NCBI GenBank assembly: GCA_903862845.1
Contig: CAIOZS010000236.1
Coordinates: 1-50,970 of the forward strand
DNA length: 50,970 bases
From: an uncultured Thermoleophilia bacterium
Lineage (GTDB): Bacteria > Actinomycetota > Thermoleophilia > UBA2241
Direction of reading: 5' to 3'
The translations under genes were made by a program, and so were the position numbers. Positions 46,049 through 50,970 of the stretch are shown here, in pieces. The stretch's first letter is position 1. Each line of letters begins with the position of its first letter. The notes beneath the pieces are model-generated. The model searched no databases. It was not told the origin of the DNA and was given only the letters and a program-made list of their open reading frames with translations.

Positions 46049-47419
46049 ATGAACGAGGAGCTTCGCGAAAACGACCAGCGCCGCCAAGCGATCCTGCGCT
46101 GGAACGACCTGCTCGCCGCGTGCTCAGACCCGGGGGCGGTGACCGACACGCTCCTCGGCCTGCAGCAGGAGCGGGGCTTGATGCACGAGGGCCGGCCCTT
46201 CTGCGGAGTTGCCCGGCCGCGCTTCGTGACCGCCGTCGAGATGGGGCAGGAACAGCGCGCCGTGACCCACCTCTCCACGGCGGTCCGCAAGGTCCGTGAC
46301 GCGGTGCTGGCGGACGAGCGGCTGCGCGCCGATCACCTGGCGGGCTTCGACGAATGGCTCGCGAGCATCGCCGCCCTGGAGCCTCGCGCCCATGCGCCGC
46401 GGTCGATCCTGCGCTTCGACTCCTTCACCACCCCGAGCGGCCTGCGCTTTGTGGAGCTGAACGGCGACATCCCCATGGGGAGCGTCGTCAACGACGGGCT
46501 GATGGCGGTCTTCCGCACGCTGGGGTTCTACGCGGACTTCGAGGACCACTACGACGTGCGCCCCGATCTGGTGCAGCTCGGCATGATCCAGACCTTCCTC
46601 CACGTCTGGCAGGGCGAGGGTGGTCACGGCACGCCCCGGATGTGCGTGCTGAGCTTCCCTGGTGGCATCGAGGACGTCTTCACGGAGCTCAACGCCGGCG
46701 ACCTGGGCCGGGTCGGTTTCGAGATCACGGCCGCTCATCCGGAGGATCTGGACTTCCGCGGCGGCAAGCTCCACGCCCACGGCCGCGTGGTGGACCTCGT
46801 CTACCGGATCATGCACCTGGGCGATTGCCTGCGCCGCGCCGACGAGATCGCCCCGTTGCTGCAGGCGGTGAAGCAGGGCGCGGTCTGTCTTGTGAACCCC
46901 TTCCGCAGCGCGGTGCTCAGCCACAAATACCTGTTCGCCCTCCTCACCGACGAGCGTCACGACTTCGGCTTCACGCACGCCGAGCAGGCCGCCATCCGCG
47001 CGCACGTGCCGTGGGGCCGGGTGCTGCGGGACGGCCCTTCAAGCGATCCGCAAGGCAGGTCGATCGACCTGCTCGAGTTCGTCTCCAGTCATAGGGACGA
47101 CCTGGTGCTGAAGCCGGCCCACGAGGCCGGCGGCGCCGGTGTGCAGCTCGGGTGGTCCTGCGACCAGGCCGCCTGGGACGGCGTCGTGGCCGCGGCCGCC
47201 GGCGCGGAGTGGGTGGTCCAGGAGAGGATCGACGTGGCTCGCGAAGAGTACCCGCTCCTGGAGGAGGGCTTCCCCCTGCGCAACTTCTTCGAGGACACCG
47301 ACCCCTTCCACTTCCCGGGCGGGTACTCGGCGGTCATGACCAGGATCAGCACCGCCGAGATCACGAACGTGGCCCTCGGGGGCAGCATCGTCCCCACGTT
47401 CGTCATCGACGCCCGGTGA
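46049..47419 (+). CDS. ATP-grasp ligase-like protein (circularly permuted type)
   Basis: The 456-aa product has features of ATP-grasp enzymes related to glutathionylspermidine synthase-like folds: LRFDSFTTPSGLRFVELNGD, then CLVNPFRSAVLSHKYLFALL (about 281-300), LVLKPAHEAGGAGVQLGW and EWVVQERIDV. Metal and ATP residues seem present (E and N in VELNGD, K in LKPA). Such enzymes join a carboxylate to an amine through an acyl phosphate. The substrate is unknown. GAGAGGTG precedes the ATG. The stop overlaps the start of an MFS exporter, so the product may be exported. Confidence 0.7.
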   Translation: MNEELRENDQRRQAILRWNDLLAACSDPGAVTDTLLGLQQERGLMHEGRPFCGVARPRFVTAVEMGQEQRAVTHLSTAVRKVRDAVLADERLRADHLAGFDEWLASIAALEPRAHAPRSILRFDSFTTPSGLRFVELNGDIPMGSVVNDGLMAVFRTLGFYADFEDHYDVRPDLVQLGMIQTFLHVWQGEGGHGTPRMCVLSFPGGIEDVFTELNAGDLGRVGFEITAAHPEDLDFRGGKLHAHGRVVDLVYRIMHLGDCLRRADEIAPLLQAVKQGAVCLVNPFRSAVLSHKYLFALLTDERHDFGFTHAEQAAIRAHVPWGRVLRDGPSSDPQGRSIDLLEFVSSHRDDLVLKPAHEAGGAGVQLGWSCDQAAWDGVVAAAAGAEWVVQERIDVAREEYPLLEEGFPLRNFFEDTDPFHFPGGYSAVMTRISTAEITNVALGGSIVPTFVIDAR

Positions 47420-48870
47420 CCGCTGGCACGATCAGCGACCGGCGCGGCCGCCTGCTGCTCATCGGCAGCGTCGCCGTGGCCGTCTTCATGGCACGGCTCG
47501 ACATCTACATCGTGAGCATCTCCCTGCCCACCATCGCCCGGCACTTCCACGCCGGCACGAGTGCCGCCTCCTGGGTGGCCATGGGCTACCTGCTCTTCAA
47601 CTGCGGCTCCATGTTGCTCGTGGGGCGCATCGCCGACAGCGTCAGTGCCCGCACGTTGTTCCTCGCCGGGTATGCGATCTTCATCACCGGGTCGCTCCTC
47701 TGCGGCCTCTCGACCAGCCTCGGCATGCTCATCGCCTGCCGCTGCCTGCAGGGCGTTGGCGGAGCCGTCCTCGTGATCGTGACGTACACCGTCATCGCCC
47801 GCTTCCTGCCCGCCGCCAGCCTCGGCGGCGCCATGGGGCTCCTGGCCACGGCCGGGGCGCTGGGGATCGCCGTGGGCTCGCCGCTGGGCGGCTTCCTCAC
47901 CGAGCAGCTCTCCTGGCACTGGGTCTTCTTCGTGAACCTGCCGATCGGCGTCGTCGCCATGGTGCTGGCCTGGCGCTCGGTGCCGGCGCAGGGCGGCGGC
48001 GAGCGGCGCCTGGGCGGCCTCGACTACGGCGGCGCCGCCCTGGGCTTCCTCGCCGTGGCCGCGTTCATCACGGCGCTCTCCTTAGGCGAGGAGGCCGGGT
48101 GGGACTCGGCGCCGGTCGTGGCGCTACTTGGCCTCTGCGTGGTCGCCACCGCACTCTTCCTTCTCCGCCAGCGGCGCGCCAAAGACCCCCTGGTGGCGCG
48201 CTCGCTGCTGCGCGAGCGGCGCTTTCTGCTGGCCAACGCCATCACCGTCTGCGGGCTGATCCTCATGGGCGGCAACAGCTTCCTCATGCCGTTCTACCTG
48301 GAGCTGGCCAAGGGGCTCAGCTCCGGGCGTGCGGGGCTGGTGCTGCTTGTGTACGCCGCCACCTTCATGGTGCTCTCGCCGTTCACCGGTCGGCTGGCCG
48401 ACCGCTACGCTCCCGGGCGCCTCTGCGCGACCGGCATGGGCGTGGGGGCAGCGGCCTGCGTCGCCTACGCCCTGCTGCTCGGTTCCCCAGGGCTTGCCGC
48501 TGCGGTCGTCTTCCTCACGGCCCTGGCACTGGTGTACGCGCTCTTCATGGCCGCCAACGCCAAGCAGGTGCTGGAGTCGGCGCCGGCGGAGCACAAGGGC
48601 GCCGCCTCGGCCGTGTTCGGGACGCTCTACACCCTGAGCCTCCTCCTGGGGGTGAACGTGTTCGAGACCGTCTACTCGCAGGCGACGTTGGGGGCGGCCG
48701 GGGCGGGCGCGGCCGGGAGCGCGGCCACCACAGGATGGTGGCTGCCGGGGTTCAGCGCTGCGTACATGGTCGGGGCGGTCGCCTGCGGGCTCGCCCTGCT
48801 GCTCTGCTTCGGCGTGCCGCTGCTCGAGAAGGCGGCGGCGCGGCGAGCGGCCGCGCCGGAGCTTCTGTAG
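47416..48870 (+). CDS. MFS transporter, DHA2 (14-helix) family
   Basis: The 484-aa product has about 14 membrane segments. Motif A between TM2 and TM3 is GRIADSVSARTLFLAG, and motif C in TM5 is GALGIAVGSPLGGFL. The first helix FMARLDIYIVSISLPTIARH carries the Asp/Arg pair typical of this family (usual form LDxTIVNVALP). It is a proton antiporter for export. GTG 47416 overlaps the ATP-grasp stop, so the two genes are coupled. Confidence 0.9.
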   Translation: MTAGTISDRRGRLLLIGSVAVAVFMARLDIYIVSISLPTIARHFHAGTSAASWVAMGYLLFNCGSMLLVGRIADSVSARTLFLAGYAIFITGSLLCGLSTSLGMLIACRCLQGVGGAVLVIVTYTVIARFLPAASLGGAMGLLATAGALGIAVGSPLGGFLTEQLSWHWVFFVNLPIGVVAMVLAWRSVPAQGGGERRLGGLDYGGAALGFLAVAAFITALSLGEEAGWDSAPVVALLGLCVVATALFLLRQRRAKDPLVARSLLRERRFLLANAITVCGLILMGGNSFLMPFYLELAKGLSSGRAGLVLLVYAATFMVLSPFTGRLADRYAPGRLCATGMGVGAAACVAYALLLGSPGLAAAVVFLTALALVYALFMAANAKQVLESAPAEHKGAASAVFGTLYTLSLLLGVNVFETVYSQATLGAAGAGAAGSAATTGWWLPGFSAAYMVGAVACGLALLLCFGVPLLEKAAARRAAAPELL

Positions 48871-49108
48871 GCCGGCAGCAGGGCCATGAGCAGGTCCGGT
48901 TCGCGGGCGGCCTCCAGAAGCGCCGGCCGGGCCGCCCAGGACAGCAGTGCGATGTCGGCGCTCACATCACTGCCCCATTCGCGTCGGTCGCGGCGTCGAA
49001 CGAAGCCGCTGCCGCACATGGTGCGGCGGGCGCACGCTCGTCAGCCCTCTCACCGGCGTAGGACGGGTCCGGCGGACGCCGCGACGCGGTGCGGCAGCGA
49101 AGACTCCG
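48871..49108. other. gene-free stretch between the MFS gene and MITE copy B
   Basis: No frame with a ribosome binding site or known product is present. The last 8 bases (49101-49108, AGACTCCG) are the left target-site duplication of the following element. The full gene-free span runs 48871-49613. Confidence 0.5.
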
Positions 49109-49170
49109 CATGACCATCCCCGTCGCTCAGGCACCGGTGAGCCACGAATGGGGCACCCGGCGGGTGCACA

Positions 49171-49332
49171 GCCGGCAGCGTGCCCGGCGGGCGCATAGCC
49201 GGCAGCGTGCCCGGCGGGCGCATAGCCGGCAGCGTGCCCGGCGGGCGCATAGCCGGCAGCGTGCCCGGCGGGCGCATAGCCGGCAGCGTGCCCGGCGGGC
49301 GCATAGCCGGCAGCGCTCCCGGCGGGGGCGCG
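49171..49332. repeat. 27-bp tandem repeat, six copies, inside MITE copy B
   Basis: The core GCCGGCAGCG recurs at 49171, 49198, 49225, 49252, 49279 and 49306, exactly 27 bp apart. The middle copies are identical (GCGCATAGCCGGCAGCGTGC then CCGGCGG) and the outer copies diverge. It gives a 9-residue period in any frame. Copy A has only a single diverged unit here. There are no unique spacers. Confidence 0.9.
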
Positions 49333-49364
49333 GGCGGCCGCGACGACCGCGGCGGCCCCGGCGC

Positions 49365-49495
49365 GGGGTAGTGCACAAGGGGAAGACAAGGATTCCTTGA
49401 CTGTCGCGTGGCCCGCGGCCGTCCACAGGCTCGATCGCCCAGGGGGAAGACAAGGATCCGCCGACTTTTCTTGTCTTCCCTCGCAGCACTACCCC
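49365..49495. repeat. nested inverted repeat inside MITE copy B
   Basis: The arms 49365-49390 and 49470-49495 pair with mismatches: GGGGTAGTGC with GCACTACCCC at the outside and GGGAAGACAAG with CTTGTCTTCCC inside. A second GGGGAAGACAAG (49443-49454) can pair with the same inner right arm, giving a smaller alternative hairpin. Copy A keeps the same parts. Confidence 0.75.
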
Positions 49496-49613
49496 GCTGC
49501 GGCGGCTCCCGCGGCTGCGGCGCGTGCAGCGCGCCACGTCCGCCTTCTCGCCGCTCGTCGATGCCGAGGCTGAGCGCGGAGCCGGACGGAAGGGGGATGG
49601 TCATGCGACTCCG

Positions 49614-50970
49614 TCACCGGCCTCCGACCAGCCCGATCTTAAGATCGTTGACGTTCGTGCCGGTGGGACCGGTGACCACGAGATCGGCGGTCGTCGCCAG
49701 CGCTGCGCCGGCGGCGTGAGCGGCGAGGGCCGCGGCGGCGTCCACGCGGGCTTCATGGAGCGCCGCCGCGGTCGCGTCGTCGACGAGCGCCCCCGCGGCG
49801 TCCGTGGGCCCGTCGCTGCCGTCCGAGTCCAGGTACAGAAGGCACGACTCGCGGGCGCCGGGCTCCGACGCATCGAGCTCCAGGGCGCCCGCCAGGGCGC
49901 CCTCCTGGCTCGGGCCGCCGCCGGCGGTCATCGCGGCGCCGTGGGCCAGGGTCGTGGTCGCCTCGCCGCCGGCCACGAGCGCCGTACCGGGCTCCGCGCC
50001 CGCGACCCGAGCCGCGAACCATCGCCCGGCGTCCGCGCTCTCGCCCTCGAGGTCGAGACGCAGCACCCGCGCCCGGTAGCCGAGCGCCCGGGCCGCGGCC
50101 ACCGCGGCCGCGCACATCACGCCGGCGTCGGCGAGGACGAAAGAGGTCACGCGGTCCAGGCGATGGCAGGTTTCCTCCGCCGGGTCGGCGCGCCGCAGGT
50201 GCTCGACGACGGCACGCGGCAGCCGCGCCCACAGGTCGAGGCGGTCGCAGGCCTCCCGGGCCTCGGCAAAGGTGGAGCGGTCCGTCACCGTGAGATCGGT
50301 GACGTAGTCGAGAGGATCGCCGACCACGTCCGACACCGTGAAGTTGACGATCTCGCAGCCCGCGAGGCGGCCCAGCCGCCCCCCCTTGATCCGGGAGATG
50401 TGCTTGCGCACGTCGTTGATGGCGACGATATCCGCCCCCGAGGTGAGGAGCACGCGGTTCGTCTCTGCCTTGTCAGTCAGGGAGACGCCTTCGGCCGGCG
50501 CCACCGCGAGCGCCGAGCTGCCGCCGGTAACAAGCGCAAGCAGAAGGTCGTTCGGCGCGGCGGCCTGCGCGATCGCCAGCAGGCGCAGGCCGCCGCGCAG
50601 GCTGCCCTCGTCGGGCACCGGGTGCGCCGCCTCCAGCACCTCGATGTGGGCGAGCGGCACCGCCTGACCGCGCTTCACGACCACCGCGCCGTCGCTGATG
50701 CGCGGCCCGAGCAGCTCGTCGAGGACTGCAGCCATGCCGATGGTCGCCTTGCCGGCGCCGAGCACGAAGAGGCGGCGCCCGCGCAGGTCGAAGACCTGAG
50801 GCTCGCCGCCGCGCGCGGCGGTCACGGTGAGCGCCTCGCCGTCCAGACGGAGCGCGCGGCGCAGGGCGGCGGCGGGGTCCACCGCCGCGAGCGCCGCCGC
50901 CGCAATGGCCAGCGCGTCGGCGCGCAGCGCGCGGCGCCCGTGCCCGACGAGCTGGGCGTGGTTGCGGAAG
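49614..50970 (-). CDS. glycerate 2-kinase (MOFRL family), 5' end outside the window
   Basis: The frame is open from the right edge to the stop at 49614, 452 codons. It begins FRNHAQLVGHGRRALRADAL, the usual region before the first helix, so the true start lies beyond 50970; the GTG at 50882 is internal. Motifs are FVLGAGKATIGMA, EAAHPVPDEGS, LALVTGGSSAL, DIVAINDVRKHISRIKGGRL and, at the end, DSDGSDGPTDAAGALVD and LVVTGPTGTNVNDL of the MOFRL domain. The enzyme phosphorylates D-glycerate to 2-phosphoglycerate. MITE copy B is inserted right after its stop codon. Confidence 0.93.
   Translation of the reverse strand, partial: FRNHAQLVGHGRRALRADALAIAAAALAAVDPAAALRRALRLDGEALTVTAARGGEPQVFDLRGRRLFVLGAGKATIGMAAVLDELLGPRISDGAVVVKRGQAVPLAHIEVLEAAHPVPDEGSLRGGLRLLAIAQAAAPNDLLLALVTGGSSALAVAPAEGVSLTDKAETNRVLLTSGADIVAINDVRKHISRIKGGRLGRLAGCEIVNFTVSDVVGDPLDYVTDLTVTDRSTFAEAREACDRLDLWARLPRAVVEHLRRADPAEETCHRLDRVTSFVLADAGVMCAAAVAAARALGYRARVLRLDLEGESADAGRWFAARVAGAEPGTALVAGGEATTTLAHGAAMTAGGGPSQEGALAGALELDASEPGARESCLLYLDSDGSDGPTDAAGALVDDATAAALHEARVDAAAALAAHAAGAALATTADLVVTGPTGTNVNDLKIGLVGGR

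Larger units (their letters stand above)
49109..49605. mobile_element. MITE-like non-coding element, copy B (497 bp)
   Basis: Perfect 13-bp terminal inverted repeats CATGACCATCCCC (49109-49121) and GGGGATGGTCATG (49593-49605) are flanked by AGACTCCG (49101-49108) and CGACTCCG (49606-49613), an 8-bp duplication with one mismatch. Sequence order matches copy A along the length except for the tandem repeat. Internal inverted arms are at 49365-49390 and 49470-49495. The right duplication ends at the base before the glycerate kinase stop codon, so the insertion sits right at that gene's 3' end. Frames on both strands begin MTIP because of the repeats but are not conserved with copy A. Confidence 0.87.

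Noticed and set aside
49171-49332. CRISPR array
   Set aside because: The 27-bp units are contiguous without unique spacers, there are no cas genes, and the units are inside a MITE.
49050-49604. A 184-aa protein on the minus strand containing nine-residue repeats
   Set aside because: It begins in the inverted repeat, spans the whole mobile element, and its frame is not kept in copy A.

Overview
The window is GC-rich bacterial DNA. The strongest taxonomic hint is the layout sua5 - phzF - rpiB - glyA - dCMP deaminase - wecA - atpZ/atpI - atpBEFHAGDC - murA - LCP genes, which resembles the arrangement in Actinomycetota (mycobacteria keep sua5-rfe-atp...murA together). Short HisG with HisZ, and a hopanoid operon, argue for a deep-branching actinobacterium (for example Thermoleophilia-like) rather than Mycobacterium or Streptomyces. 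This is inference; no rRNA or tRNA gene was seen.

Left end (1-9434): the N-terminus of a probable oleate hydratase runs off the edge. Then, all on the minus strand, come a lipoprotein glycerophosphodiesterase, a TPR-methyltransferase and a RiPP-like precursor with an NHLP leader and a Gly-Gly-Asn tail. Next are an NYN-domain nuclease, a small HTH protein divergent from an alpha/alpha-toroid protein, an SDR, a CDF-like transporter and a GNAT.

Housekeeping block (9524-33150, minus strand): reading in the direction of transcription, dnaE, hisZ, hisG, a hisH scrap, hisA, a hisF scrap, sua5, phzF, rpiB, glyA, dCMP deaminase, wecA-like, atpZ/I, the complete F1Fo ATP synthase, murA and two LCP genes. 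Most junctions are 4-bp start/stop overlaps, so the block looks translationally coupled. Both subunits of IGP synthase (hisH, hisF) are reduced to fragments, so the histidine pathway encoded here is broken.

Hopanoid operon (33260-41991, plus strand): hpnC, hpnD, hpnE, a polyprenyl diphosphate synthase, squalene-hopene cyclase, a nucleosidase-IspH fusion, and hpnH. Together they would make FPP, squalene and hopene, then adenosylhopane and its deadenosylated product, with an IspH domain supplying C5 units.

Accessory region (42135-49613): an MFS exporter that seems to start with ATC, a decayed VapBC module, an intact RelE/ParE-type toxin-antitoxin pair, a small lower-GC conserved gene, and an ATP-grasp/MFS operon. 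The part from 44239 to 49605 is bracketed by two direct copies of a non-coding element with 13-bp terminal inverted repeats and 8-bp target-site duplications, a MITE-like family. One copy holds a 27-bp tandem repeat. The window ends inside a glycerate 2-kinase gene.
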